Shown here in pieces: positions 1 to 8,148 of a DNA stretch of 29,046 bases (positions are counted from its first letter, which is position 1; every line of letters starts with the position of its first letter). Made by a program: the position numbers and the translations under genes. Under the pieces are notes generated by a model. The model was not told the origin of the DNA. It saw nothing but the letters and a program-made list of their open reading frames with translations, and searched no databases. This DNA is from JBGSKV01 sp041740975 (GTDB taxonomy: Bacteria; Bdellovibrionota_B; Oligoflexia; Oligoflexales; JALZUQ01). The stretch spans positions 1 to 29,046 of the forward strand of contig JBGSKV010000057.1 of NCBI GenBank assembly GCA_041740975.1. Direction: 5' to 3'.

Positions 1-2095
1 TTGGCAGTCGCCATTTCTTCATTAGTGCTCTGCAACTCTTCATTAGCTGATAGAATCTCTTCGCTTGCTGACTTTAGTTCTTCGTTGGCAGCCTGCTCTC
101 TTTCTATAATGGAGTTCAAATATTCTTTAGTCTCGTTGAGCTCCCGCACAAGCCGATGGTTCTCGTTGCTCTCTTCCGGTGTCTGTTCTACGGTTTTTAA
201 AACACTGGTGGCGCTAGGTCCAAACAAAACCGCGAAATAGCGCTGGGCATTGTTGGCGGCGGCAAAAGGAAGCACGTCGATTGCCACCAGCATTGTTTCT
301 TGATTTGGGAGCCTCATCATGGCTGTTCTCTTGACGGATTCATTCTTAATCCCTGCCTCTTGCAGGGCGGTTCGCAACTCAACTAAGAGCCCCTCACGGC
401 ACATCTTAAAGAGGCTGGAGGTGATGTCGCCGGCCGGATGTAAAAGAAAAGGACTCGTATCGCCGCGAAATTGAACGACATCAAACTGTTCGGTAATAAT
501 GACCCCCGGAGGAGAGTACTTCATTAAAATGGTCCGGTCCGCGTCGTTGCGAATGTCATTTTTTGTGACGGTATCACCACGCGAGATATTTTGACTGGTG
601 ACAACAGGAGGCTTATCAGCCAGAGCGTCGAAAGCGAAATCCGGAACACGCATACTACGCAGCGCATGCTTTCTTGAAAAAATTTTTCCGTCCTTGTCGG
701 CTATGCCAAATAACTCCGTTGCGGTTCCAATCGTCTCAGCACTGCCAAGGGCAAGAAAACCGTCGGGGTTTAGTGCAAAATGAAAAGCTGACAGCACGCG
801 GTCCTGGAGCACAGGGGTCAAATAAATAAGTAGGTTCCTACAGCTAATCAGATCGAGTTTTGAAAACGGCGGATCCCGAGTCACGTTTTGCTTAGCAAAA
901 ATACATGGCTCGCGAATGGCGGAAGACACGCGATAACCGCGTCCTTCTTTAATAAAAAAGCGTTTAAGCCTCTCCGGGGAAATATTCCCAACGCGAGTTT
1001 CGTCGTAAAATCCAGATCGCGCCGTAGAAAGCGCGGTTTCGCTAATGTCGGTAGCAAAAATCTCGATCCTAGTCGATACACCTTCTTTTTCCATAGATTC
1101 CAAAAGACAAATCGCAATGGAGTACGCTTCTTCACCAGTGGCGCATCCTGGTACCCACACGCGCACAGAAGCTGGCAGTGGCTGTCTTCTTAGAAAAGCA
1201 GGAAAAGCTTTCGTTTTGAGGGCTTCACAGCTATCGGGGGATCTGAAAAAATCGGTAACCTTGATTAAAATGTCTTCATAAAGCGAATCAACTTCAGTCG
1301 CATTGGTTTTAAGATAAGCCAGATAATCCTCGACTTTTTTAATGTCGTGCATTCCCATGCGTCGCAAAATTCGACGCTGTACAGTGGGCATTTTGTATTG
1401 CGTAAAATCCATGCCCCTGGCGGTCGTGAGCAATTTCAGAATTATACGGAAGTCTGACGACGCCTCGCCAAGGTTAGTCACTTCACGCTTAGGACCTTTC
1501 GCAATTTGGGCGAGTTCTTTAGCAATTCCCTCGGGAGGCAAGATAAAATCGACACCACTAGCAATAGCAGCGGACGGCATACCATCGAATTTGGCTGATT
1601 TCTGGTCTTGTGCAAATGTAACGCCACCTTCAATCAGAATAGCTGCGGTTCCTTTCGCCCCGTCAGTACCGGTCCCAGACAGAATAACGCCAATCGCATT
1701 GCTCTTTTGATCAGATGCAAGGGAGCAGAAAAAATGATCGACGGGATATAGGCCATCCCCACTTTTGCTGCGAGGAGCTAATGCTAGCTTGCTGTTGCTA
1801 ATGGACATGCGAGTATTGGGCGGGATGACATAAACGTGATTGGGTTTAACTTCAGTCCCATCCTCAATAACGATGACAGGCATGGAAGTTGCTCGGGCAA
1901 GAATCTCGCCAAGTAAGCTCTCATGATGTGGGTCTAAGTGTTGGATCAACACAAATGCCATACCACTGGTAACGTCTAGTGCCTTAAGAAGCTGAGCAAA
2001 AGCTTCTAAGCCTCCAGCAGATGCACCAACGGCAACAATAGGAAAGGCTGCTTTCACAGGCGTTTCCGGGGGGGGGGGGCTTTTATCGAGATCAT
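1..2095 (-). CDS. CheB/CheR fusion chemosensory protein (3' part beyond window)
   Basis: Hybrid of chemotaxis methylesterase and methyltransferase. Reading the minus strand, the CheB domain comes first, with GASAGG (catalytic Ser), QHLDPHHES (His) and SGTGTDGAKG (Asp). The CheR domain follows, with the SAM-binding motif WVPGCATGEEAYSIA and, later, NVTRDPPFSKLDLISCRNLL. Next is a PAS-like linker ending in the family-typical coiled coil (NEELKSASEEILSANEELQS). The frame is continuous from about 2108 to base 1 and runs off the window, where PAS/histidine-kinase domains often follow. No receiver domain precedes CheB, so esterase activity would not be gated in the usual way. The start is problematic. 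ATG at 2095 has a good AAGAGA ribosome site but is out of frame with the body because of a C12 run at 2068-2079. As sequenced, only GTG at 2057 is an in-frame start. Domain assignment is firm, the start is not. Confidence 0.93.
2068..2079 (-). repeat. C12 homopolymer tract at the 5' end of cheB/cheR
   Basis: Twelve consecutive G on the plus strand (C on the coding strand) lie five codons after the best ATG (2095). With 10 or 13 C the frame from that ATG would run straight into the CheB domain. With 12 it terminates within about 15 codons. This is either a base-calling or assembly error or a slippage-prone phase-variation tract. Confidence 0.85.
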
Positions 2096-2322
2096 AATTA
2101 TCTCTTGTTTATTATGCTTTGGATGGGGGCAAGGTTTCAGGTTGTTCCCGTAGAGGGTCATGTTTTCATGCGTATCATACGCCTTTTTCCAATAATTAGA
2201 TAGAAGTCGTCCACTATTTTACCTGAGGCCTCTCATGTTGCATCCTAGATGCTCGCCACGGGGGAAAGTGCGCTCTCCGCTCTTCCGCTTCGAACGTTAC
2301 AAAAGTGCCGCGTCAAGAATCG

Positions 2323-2592
2323 TTAAGCTGCGGATTCCTCATCGATATCCCAATTGGGGAATAGCAACACGGCTGGATGTACGTGTAAGGCGCGAGCTAG
2401 TTTGGAGGATCGCTCGACCCCAAGAGATATTCTTCCGGACTCGATTCCTGAGATTGTCGATTGAGGTATTTTACAACGTTTAGATAAGTCGTTTTGACTT
2501 AAGCCCAGCATCTCCCGAGCTACCCTCACAGCATCTCCGGGGGTTAACGATTTTCTGGTCTTTGATTTTACGAATTTTTTCACCATAGTCAT
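2323..2592 (-). CDS. XRE-family antitoxin of a type II toxin-antitoxin pair
   Basis: An 89-residue DNA-binding protein with a classic XRE helix-turn-helix at about residues 18-72: AREMLGLSQNDLSKRCKIP, then QSTISGIESGR and a helix ending VHPAVLLFPNW. It follows the toxin gene with a 4-nt ATGA overlap, so translation is probably coupled. Toxin-first order is that of HigBA-like modules. By analogy it should neutralise the toxin and repress the promoter, binding the inverted repeat at 2880-2900. ATG at 2586 is an alternative start. The family is confident; the exact HigA label is inferred from gene order. Confidence 0.88.
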   Translation of the reverse strand: MTMVKKFVKSKTRKSLTPGDAVRVAREMLGLSQNDLSKRCKIPQSTISGIESGRISLGVERSSKLARALHVHPAVLLFPNWDIDEESAA

Positions 2593-2870
2593 TTTCTCCG
2601 ATAATCATGATGCGTCACGTTGATGACAAAAACGGTAATAGATTGCGCATCAATTCGATAGATAACCCGGTACGAATCATTTAAATAAGATGAGCGATGT
2701 CCCTTCCATTCACCTTTTAATAGATGATCTTTGAATCCCGGAAACTTGCGTAAACCTTCTGGACCAGACACCTTCACAATGTTTCGCCAAAATTCATATT
2801 TTTCAAGAATATGATTCGGCAGGCGATCAACATGCTTGGCGGCAGATTTTGTTTCCAGGATCACCCACAT
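2589..2870 (-). CDS. RelE/HigB-superfamily mRNA-interferase-type toxin
   Basis: A 93-residue basic protein of the RelE/ParE superfamily. The C-terminal half carries the family hallmarks: KGEWKGHRSSYLN, YRVIYRID and a terminal HHDYRRK. The conserved Lys/Arg/His/Tyr residues there fit ribosome-dependent mRNA cleavage toxins such as HigB and YoeB. It is the first gene of the pair and overlaps the antitoxin by 4 nt. The -10 hexamer ends only five bases before the ATG (2870) and no Shine-Dalgarno fits between them, so the mRNA may be leaderless. Whether it cleaves mRNA or poisons gyrase like ParE cannot be settled from sequence, though the HHDY end favours the mRNA-interferase branch. Confidence 0.88.
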   Translation of the reverse strand: MWVILETKSAAKHVDRLPNHILEKYEFWRNIVKVSGPEGLRKFPGFKDHLLKGEWKGHRSSYLNDSYRVIYRIDAQSITVFVINVTHHDYRRK

Positions 2871-2874
2871 ATCA

Positions 2875-2905
2875 ATTATATACTATACCTTTTTTAGTAT
2901 GTCAA
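2875..2905 (-). promoter_or_regulatory. Toxin-antitoxin promoter with embedded operator
   Basis: On the minus strand a perfect TTGACA (-35, 2905-2900) is followed by TATATAAT, giving a -10 at either 2882 (17-nt spacer) or 2880 (19-nt spacer). The inverted repeat ATACTA-N9-TAGTAT (2880-2900) fills the spacer, the usual position for an autoregulatory antitoxin site. Confidence 0.72.
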
Positions 2906-3192
2906 TGATAGCACCTGAATGTGCGTGATCAGTCTTGCGAATGGGTATGGTCTCGGGAAAGAAGAAAGGCGCTACAAGGTCAAAACCGGCTTCAGGGACA
3001 GTCAAGATTGCTCACCTTCGTGTCATTAATTCGCAATATTTTTTCCCGCCAAAAAGAAAAACCCGAACCAGTTTTTCAACTGATCCGGGCCTTGTTTCTG
3101 TGGATAACTTTTGACGATTCCGAAATCGTCATCATAATTCGTCATTGTGGGGGTCACTAGTGACCTAACCCATTGAAAACAGAGGCAGAAAA
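2906..3192. other. Gene-free stretch between the toxin promoter and groEL
   Basis: No convincing gene. It contains the groESL terminator (3051-3089), a hairpin GACGATT-N4-AATCGTC (3113-3130) and a perfect 14-bp palindrome GGTCACTAGTGACC (3152-3165), all within the groEL 3' untranslated region. The frames open here on the plus strand have no ribosome site and no protein-like composition. Confidence 0.6.
3051..3089 (-). terminator. Rho-independent terminator of groES-groEL
   Basis: On the minus strand a 12-bp stem, CCCGGATCAGTT pairing with AACTGGTTCGGG (two G-T wobbles), closes on a GAAA tetraloop and is followed directly by TTTTTCTTTTT. It lies about 100 nt past the groEL stop codon. Confidence 0.93.
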
Positions 3193-4857
3193 TTACATCA
3201 TGCCGCCCATACCACCCATTCCACCCATACCGCCCATTCCACCACCCATACCGCCGCCGCCAGCGCCGCTACTACCTTTATCGTCAGGTTTATCAGCGAT
3301 CATGGCCTCAGTAGTGAGGAGGAGAGACGCTACAGAAGCTGCGTTGGTTAAAGCAGTTTTTGTAACTTTAGTTGGGTCGATGACACCAGCTTTGTAAAGA
3401 TCTTCGTATTCTTCGCTGTAAGCGTTAAATCCGAAACCGTCTTTACCGTTGCGAACTTTTTCAAGAACAACAGCAGGCTCAAGACCAGCATTTTTAACGA
3501 TTTGACGAAGAGGCTCTTCAATCGAGCGACGAATAATCGCCACACCGAAAGACTGCTCGCCTTCGACTTTAAGACTATCCAAAACGTGTTGGCAACGGAT
3601 GAGAGCAACCCCACCGCCTGGGACGATACCGCCTTCAACAGCAGCGCGAGTCGAGTTCAACGCGTCTTCAACGCGAGCTTTCTTCTCTTTCATCTCAGTT
3701 TCCGTAGCAGCACCGACTTTGATGACCGCAACACCGCCGACGAGTTTCGCCAAGCGTTCTTGCAATTTCTCTTTGTCATAATCAGAAGAAGTCTCTTCGA
3801 TTTGGCGACGGATTGTAGCTACGCGAGCATCGATGTCCGCTTTTTTGCCTTGGCCATCAACGATAGTTGTGTTGTCTTTAGTAACGCTGATGCGCTTAGC
3901 TTGGCCAAGTTGATCAACAGTCATTTGCTCAAGTTTGAAACCTAAGTCTTCAGAAATCACCGTTCCACCTGTAAGGATGGCAAGGTCTTCTAGCATTGAC
4001 TTACGACGGTCACCGAAGCCTGGAGCTTTTACAGCGCAGCACTTCAAAGTTCCGCGAAGGCGGTTCACAACAAGAGTAGCAAGGGCTTCGCCATCAACAT
4101 CCTCGGAGATGATAATGAACGGACGTCCTGATTGAGCCACTTTTTCCAAGATAGGAAGAAGCTCTTTCATGTTCGAGATTTTCTTTTCGTGGATCAATAC
4201 GAAAGCGTCTTCAAGAACAGCTTCCATTCTTTCCGCGTCCGTTACGAAGTACGGAGAGAGGTAACCGCGATCGAATTGCATACCTTCAACAACATCAAGT
4301 TCTGTTTCCATGCCTTTTGCATCTTCAACAGTGATAACGCCATCACGACCGACTTTTTCCATTGCGTCTGCAATGATGTCACCGATTGTTTTGTCGTTGT
4401 TTGCTGAGATTGAGCCGACTTGGGCGATTTCTTCTTTAGTGTCAGAAGGCTTAGAGATTTTGTCGAGTTGAGCGTTAAGAGCAGTAACCGCTAGGTCAAT
4501 CCCGCGCTTAAGTTCCATTGGGTTTTGGCCAGCTGCTACGAGTTTCGAGCCTTCGCGGTAGATCGCTTGAGCAAGAACAGTTGCAGTGGTTGTACCGTCA
4601 CCAGCGTTATCAGAAGTCTTAGAAGCAACTTCCTTTACCATCTGAGCGCCCATGTTTTCAAACTTGTCTTCAAGTTCGATTTCTTTCGCTACCGTCACAC
4701 CGTCTTTGGTGATGAGTGGTGAGCCAAAAGATTTTTCAATAACAACGTTGCGGCCTTTCGGTCCGAGAGTCACCTTAACGGCGTCGGCCAAAGTATTCAC
4801 GCCAGCCAAAATTTTGCGGCGAGAGTCTTCTCCGAAATTAATAATCTTCGATGCCAT
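3193..4857 (-). CDS. groL: 60-kDa chaperonin GroEL
   Basis: Large subunit of the GroEL/GroES ATP-dependent folding chamber in the cytoplasm. The protein is 554 residues from ATG 4857 (MASKIINFG) or 556 from ATG 4863. An AGAGG ribosome site serves both, and the second gives the family-typical N-terminus. Signatures include the nucleotide-binding DGTTTATVLAQAI, the apical-domain stretch ending FGDRRKSMLEDLAILTGG, the signature AAVEGGIVPGGGVAL and the flexible GGM-repeat tail ending MGGMM. Length is normal and the sequence uninterrupted. It sits 63 nt downstream of groES and ends in a strong terminator, so the two form a bicistronic operon. Confidence 0.98.
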   Translation of the reverse strand: MASKIINFGEDSRRKILAGVNTLADAVKVTLGPKGRNVVIEKSFGSPLITKDGVTVAKEIELEDKFENMGAQMVKEVASKTSDNAGDGTTTATVLAQAIYREGSKLVAAGQNPMELKRGIDLAVTALNAQLDKISKPSDTKEEIAQVGSISANNDKTIGDIIADAMEKVGRDGVITVEDAKGMETELDVVEGMQFDRGYLSPYFVTDAERMEAVLEDAFVLIHEKKISNMKELLPILEKVAQSGRPFIIISEDVDGEALATLVVNRLRGTLKCCAVKAPGFGDRRKSMLEDLAILTGGTVISEDLGFKLEQMTVDQLGQAKRISVTKDNTTIVDGQGKKADIDARVATIRRQIEETSSDYDKEKLQERLAKLVGGVAVIKVGAATETEMKEKKARVEDALNSTRAAVEGGIVPGGGVALIRCQHVLDSLKVEGEQSFGVAIIRRSIEEPLRQIVKNAGLEPAVVLEKVRNGKDGFGFNAYSEEYEDLYKAGVIDPTKVTKTALTNAASVASLLLTTEAMIADKPDDKGSSGAGGGGMGGGMGGMGGMGGMGGMM

Positions 4858-4920
4858 AGTCATTTACCTCTGTAAAAATAGTTTAAATCAAATATAAAAG
4901 CAGAAATTGTTTCAGTCTTT

Positions 4921-5208
4921 TTATTCGAGAACGCCAAGAATATCGTCTTCGCGCATGATGAGGTGTTCTGTTCCGTCAATCTTAACTTCTGATCCCGCGT
5001 ATTTGCTGAAGATCACGGTGTCGCCGGCTTTAACGTCGGGCTTCACAACTTTTCCGTCATTAAGGATTTTTCCATTACCAACGGCAATGACTTTGCCTTC
5101 CATTGGTTTTTCTTTGGCGTTATCAGGGATGATAATACCGCCAGCTGTCTTCTCTTCGCCTTCGATACGCTTGACCAAGATACGGTCCTGTAAAGGCCTA
5201 ATTTTCAT
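4921..5208 (-). CDS. groES: 10-kDa co-chaperonin GroES
   Basis: The heptameric lid of the GroEL chamber, 95 residues, starting MKIRPLQDRILVKR. The mobile-loop segment EEKTAGGIIIPDNAKEKP and the C-terminal IMREDDILGVLE are diagnostic. The frame stays open upstream for 29 more codons, but those are not GroES-like. ATG 5208 is the real start, with GGAGGAG seven bases ahead. It is first in the groES-groEL operon. Confidence 0.97.
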   Translation of the reverse strand: MKIRPLQDRILVKRIEGEEKTAGGIIIPDNAKEKPMEGKVIAVGNGKILNDGKVVKPDVKAGDTVIFSKYAGSEVKIDGTEHLIMREDDILGVLE

Positions 5209-5310
5209 AAACACTCCTCCAAAAATGAAATAACTTTCATGAGTTACTGAATTTTGCGGCGCCGCCTCTTCAACAAGAGATTGGGAGCCGTGCATTGATT
5301 TCAGGCAGAC

Positions 5311-5338
5311 AATGTAAGGTCTGGGCCTATTATGTCAA
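5311..5338 (-). promoter_or_regulatory. groES-groEL promoter, sigma-70 type
   Basis: TTGACA (5338-5333), a 16-nt spacer and TACATT (5316-5311) on the minus strand, with a leader of about 100 nt before groES. A short inverted repeat CAGAC-N8-GTCTG (5306-5323) is centred on the -10. No CIRCE element (TTAGCACTC-N9-GAGTGCTAA) is present, so HrcA control is not indicated. Confidence 0.6.
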
Positions 5339-5503
5339 GGGGGGATTAGAAGAAAATTAGCCGCGTTTCGATTTATGCATCTTGATTCGTGCAGGAAACC
5401 GGCTTAATCTCATGAAAGAGTAGTAATATTAACATGTTACATTTTTACATCAAGATGCTACCAATGCCGCCGAAATATCATTAACGGATTCAAAAAGGTC
5501 AGT

Positions 5504-6043
5504 ATGCTTAGGAAAAACAATGGATTTTCCCTAATTGAACTCATGGTGGTTGTATCCATTGCGAGTACGGTTGTGTCTATTGCGCTTCCTAACATCGTCA
5601 TGATTAAGATCAAAGCTGCGCGGGCTGAGATGACGCAGAATTTGCGTGTGATGAGAACCCTAGGTGAAGCGGCACGGGCAGACAATGACTCTTATCCAGT
5701 TGGCTCTTTTTCATATGGTGTCGCAGATTTCGGAGGCGAGATTATCAATTGCAATCCGAACTTTCTCGGGTTTTCAGTTCCGTCCTGTCAAAAACTTCGT
5801 TACCACTATGTTTTGAACAGCAGTAACCCAACCGGAATTTATGTCGAAGCTTGGTCGTTTTACTGGCGCGATCTGGGTGGCGAAGGAGAGAGTGCAGGTT
5901 ATGGTCCCGTAACAACGAAATGCAAAACGCCAGATCCTGGTCTTTACGCGGCCTGGTATAGCGACTTTTGGTATATGTCGAGTGAGGGCACCCTTACCGC
6001 TAACGGGGGAGATCATAACGATATGGTCAAAACCTGTATATAA
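5504..6043 (+). CDS. Type IV pilin-like prepilin
   Basis: A 179-residue prepilin. The short basic leader MLRKNNG is followed by the prepilin-peptidase/N-methylation motif FSLIELMVVVSI with Glu at +5, a hydrophobic helix (about residues 9-30) and a soluble domain with paired cysteines near the middle and the C-terminus (TKCKTPD, MVKTCI). It would be cleaved after Gly7, N-methylated and assembled into a type IV pilus or pseudopilus. An AAAAGG ribosome site precedes the ATG. It stands alone, transcribed divergently from groES. A perfect palindrome TAACATGTTA lies at 5430-5439 upstream. Whether it is a major pilin, minor pilin or pseudopilin cannot be told from sequence. Confidence 0.88.
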   Translation: MLRKNNGFSLIELMVVVSIASTVVSIALPNIVMIKIKAARAEMTQNLRVMRTLGEAARADNDSYPVGSFSYGVADFGGEIINCNPNFLGFSVPSCQKLRYHYVLNSSNPTGIYVEAWSFYWRDLGGEGESAGYGPVTTKCKTPDPGLYAAWYSDFWYMSSEGTLTANGGDHNDMVKTCI

Positions 6044-6121
6044 ATTTTCTTATTGTCTTAATTCTTTTTCCTAATAGGTTCCACAAGACAAGCACCAAGA
6101 AGAAAGTCTCAATAGCCAGAT

Positions 6122-6826
6122 TCAATCAGGCAAAACTACATAACCGTATCCAACGACGTCACCTTTGGAGAACCCTTGATCCGTCGGGCTACAAGCCTTG
6201 CGGGGGTCTGTTATCACGTGGGCATAGACTAGAAGTCTTCTGCCATCTTCTAAGGTTTTCAAACGAAGCTTCTCTGAGGATTGACAGAATTTATCAGAAT
6301 TCGCTGGGGCGGTTTGTTGAACCAAAGCGTTCGCTTCTTCGTCGGCTACCCAGTGCGATGATAAATAGCCTTGTTTGATTTTATTCAAAACGTCGTTCGT
6401 TAAATCCTCTTCGGTTTCATCCGGGGTGTCTTTTGATGTAAAGCTGCTATAAAGCATCTTTCCAATCACATCATCTCCCGTATCGACCGTGGTAAAAAAA
6501 TTATACGTTTTATCCAGTTTTGAAGGATTTTGAGCTGTGACCATGACTGCGCCAGGCAATACAGGGTTAGCTACCAAAATATCCAAGTCAAAAATCTCGC
6601 CTTCAGCGAAAAGTTTGCCGACTTTTTCAAACGGAGTTCCCGTAGGATCCGGAATAGTTGGGATGACGGGTCGTTCGCTGCTACTTCCGCCAAAACCAGC
6701 CCCATAACCAGCGCCACTGCCTATCGACATTCCAGCCGAACGAGGTCCGTATTGTGCAAAGGCGGTACCTGACAAAGTCCCTAGTAAACAAATCAACAAT
6801 CCGAAATTTCTAGCGTTACTTCCCAT
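6122..6826 (-). CDS. Secreted protein, tandem paralogue A of a three-member family
   Basis: An exported protein of 234 residues with no recognised domain. The start at ATG 6826 follows GGAG. It has a signal peptide cleaved near AFA|QYG, a Gly/Ser-rich stretch (SIGSGAGYGAG) and a domain shared with the genes at 7402 and 8149. Shared features are FEKVGKL, a DLDxLVANPVL-like line, TGDDVIGKMLY, EEANALVQ, a Cys, LRLKTLEDGRR, DPRKAC and a closing GYVVLPD. Two Cys positions are conserved in all three and could form a disulfide. It is last in the block led by the TIGR02147 gene. The frame remains open 11 codons upstream, but that extension spoils the signal peptide. Confidence 0.8.
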   Translation of the reverse strand: MGSNARNFGLLICLLGTLSGTAFAQYGPRSAGMSIGSGAGYGAGFGGSSSERPVIPTIPDPTGTPFEKVGKLFAEGEIFDLDILVANPVLPGAVMVTAQNPSKLDKTYNFFTTVDTGDDVIGKMLYSSFTSKDTPDETEEDLTNDVLNKIKQGYLSSHWVADEEANALVQQTAPANSDKFCQSSEKLRLKTLEDGRRLLVYAHVITDPRKACSPTDQGFSKGDVVGYGYVVLPD

Positions 6827-6877
6827 ACAAATAAACTCCTCAAATATTTTTATTCTCACAAGGTTTAAGTTCTTCTC

Positions 6878-7369
6878 TTAGTTTGGAACTTGATAAAATA
6901 ATTTCTCGTCTTCCACAATCTCACGCCGACTTGCTCTTACGAACCTAATAGGCAAGTATTGCTTACAGATAGAGTATTTGCCCACGCAGGCCCCGCTGTG
7001 CAACATGATGCGATCCACGTACGGTGAGTCTATGTCGAAACAAGTCGTGCTTCGGCCGGGAGAGGGACATTGATAAACACTCAGGACCTTAAGTAGTGAT
7101 CCAGAGTTAATGACGAGTGGTTCATCCAATATGTTCTTTAGATAAAATGTAATAAACTTAGGATGTTCATAGTCTTCCGAGCCAGCATGGATCTTAATCT
7201 GCGTGTTGATTTGAAAATATCCGCCCGCCCGAATGTCTTTTATTAACGTGTCGCCTGCGATTTCGTGGACATGTTGGCTTTCAAACTCTTCCGTCGGAAG
7301 AATGATGTCAGCTATGGCCGCCGTGGAGAAAAATAATCCGCTAACTAATAACCAATAAAAAGTTTTCAT
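6878..7369 (-). CDS. Secreted protein of unknown function inside the paralogue operon
   Basis: A 163-residue exported protein with a signal peptide (cleavage near AIA|DII) and AGAGGA ahead of the ATG. The mature part is rich in beta-type segments (GGYFQINTQIKIHAG, KFITFYLKN) and has four cysteines in its second half. It does not share the FEKVGKL/GDDV motifs of its neighbours, so it is an unrelated gene between paralogues A and B. No family is recognised. Gaps of 51 and 32 nt to its neighbours fit cotranscription. Confidence 0.75.
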   Translation of the reverse strand: MKTFYWLLVSGLFFSTAAIADIILPTEEFESQHVHEIAGDTLIKDIRAGGYFQINTQIKIHAGSEDYEHPKFITFYLKNILDEPLVINSGSLLKVLSVYQCPSPGRSTTCFDIDSPYVDRIMLHSGACVGKYSICKQYLPIRFVRASRREIVEDEKLFYQVPN

Positions 7370-7401
7370 TTCAGCTTAATCCTCTTATTAAGTATTAAAG
7401 T

Positions 7402-8097
7402 TTAGTCCGGCAAAACTACATAAGCCCTATGGTAAATTTGTCCAGTTCTTGCACCACGTGCGTCCGGATTGCAGACTCGGCGTTGATCTTCGTGCACCGA
7501 TTGAGAGACAAGCGCACGTTTGCCGCTTTCAAGTTGTGTGACACGGAGATAAAATTTTGAATGACACTTCGTAGGCGAAGTCGGTGAGTCTAAGGATTGG
7601 ACTAAGGCATTTTGTTCTTCACTGTACGCTAATGGACTCGAATAAAAACCCATTGCGAGATCATCTTTAAATTCTTTCTGATAATCGAAGAGACTGCCAT
7701 CGTCTGCCAGTCTAGGGACGGTTTGCGCGTAAAGTATCGGTCCCAAAACATCATCGCCCTCATTGAAAGCCACCAATAGCGCATCCTTGTAAAGAAACGA
7801 CGGTCGGTGAGCTAGTACCACCACTGCGCCCTCAAGAACGGGATTGTCAAGAAGAACACTAATGTCTGGAGCTACGCCAGCATCGAAGAGTTTTCCGACC
7901 TTCTCGAATGCGCTGTCAGTAGGATCAGGGATTTTCGCAACGGATTGACGCGCACTGCTGCTACCACCGCCAGCCCCATAACCAGCGCCACTGCCTATCG
8001 ACATTCCTGCCGAGCTGGGGCCGTACTGTCCGAATGCCGAACTCGAAAAAACCGCGAGGACGCTTAACACCAACAAACTTCGGTAAACATTTTTCAT
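7402..8097 (-). CDS. Secreted protein, tandem paralogue B
   Basis: A 231-residue exported protein, starting at ATG 8097 with AAAGGA seven bases upstream. The signal peptide is cleaved near AFG|QYG, and a Gly/Ser-rich N-terminus nearly identical to paralogue A follows. The mature domain repeats the family pattern: PDPTDSAFEKVGKL, LLDNPVLEGAVVV, NEGDDVLGPILYAQ, EEQNALVQ, LESGKRALV, DQRRVCNP and YVVLPD. The stretch encoding SIGSGAGYGAG shares 38 identical bases with paralogue A although the downstream coding sequence has diverged. Function unknown. Confidence 0.8.
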   Translation of the reverse strand: MKNVYRSLLVLSVLAVFSSSAFGQYGPSSAGMSIGSGAGYGAGGGSSSARQSVAKIPDPTDSAFEKVGKLFDAGVAPDISVLLDNPVLEGAVVVLAHRPSFLYKDALLVAFNEGDDVLGPILYAQTVPRLADDGSLFDYQKEFKDDLAMGFYSSPLAYSEEQNALVQSLDSPTSPTKCHSKFYLRVTQLESGKRALVSQSVHEDQRRVCNPDARGARTGQIYHRAYVVLPD

Positions 8098-8148
8098 AAT
8101 CAATCCTTTTTCAAAGTACGAAGGCCAGCTTTATGCCAACCAAGTTAT

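Noticed and set aside
2170..2182. Inverted repeat GCGTATCATACGC upstream of cheB/cheR
   Set aside because: The stem is short with almost no loop, and on the coding strand no T-run follows, so neither a terminator nor an operator is supported.
2235..2483. Plus-strand frame of 82 codons opposite the antitoxin
   Set aside because: It is antisense to a confident XRE antitoxin and has no ribosome site.
5209..5295. N-terminal extension of GroES
   Set aside because: The added residues are not GroES-like, and GGAGGAG points to ATG 5208.
5450..5476. Sigma-28-like site ahead of the pilin gene (TCAAGATG, N11, GCCGAAAT)
   Set aside because: Both boxes are weak and the spacing differs from the set, so it was not called.
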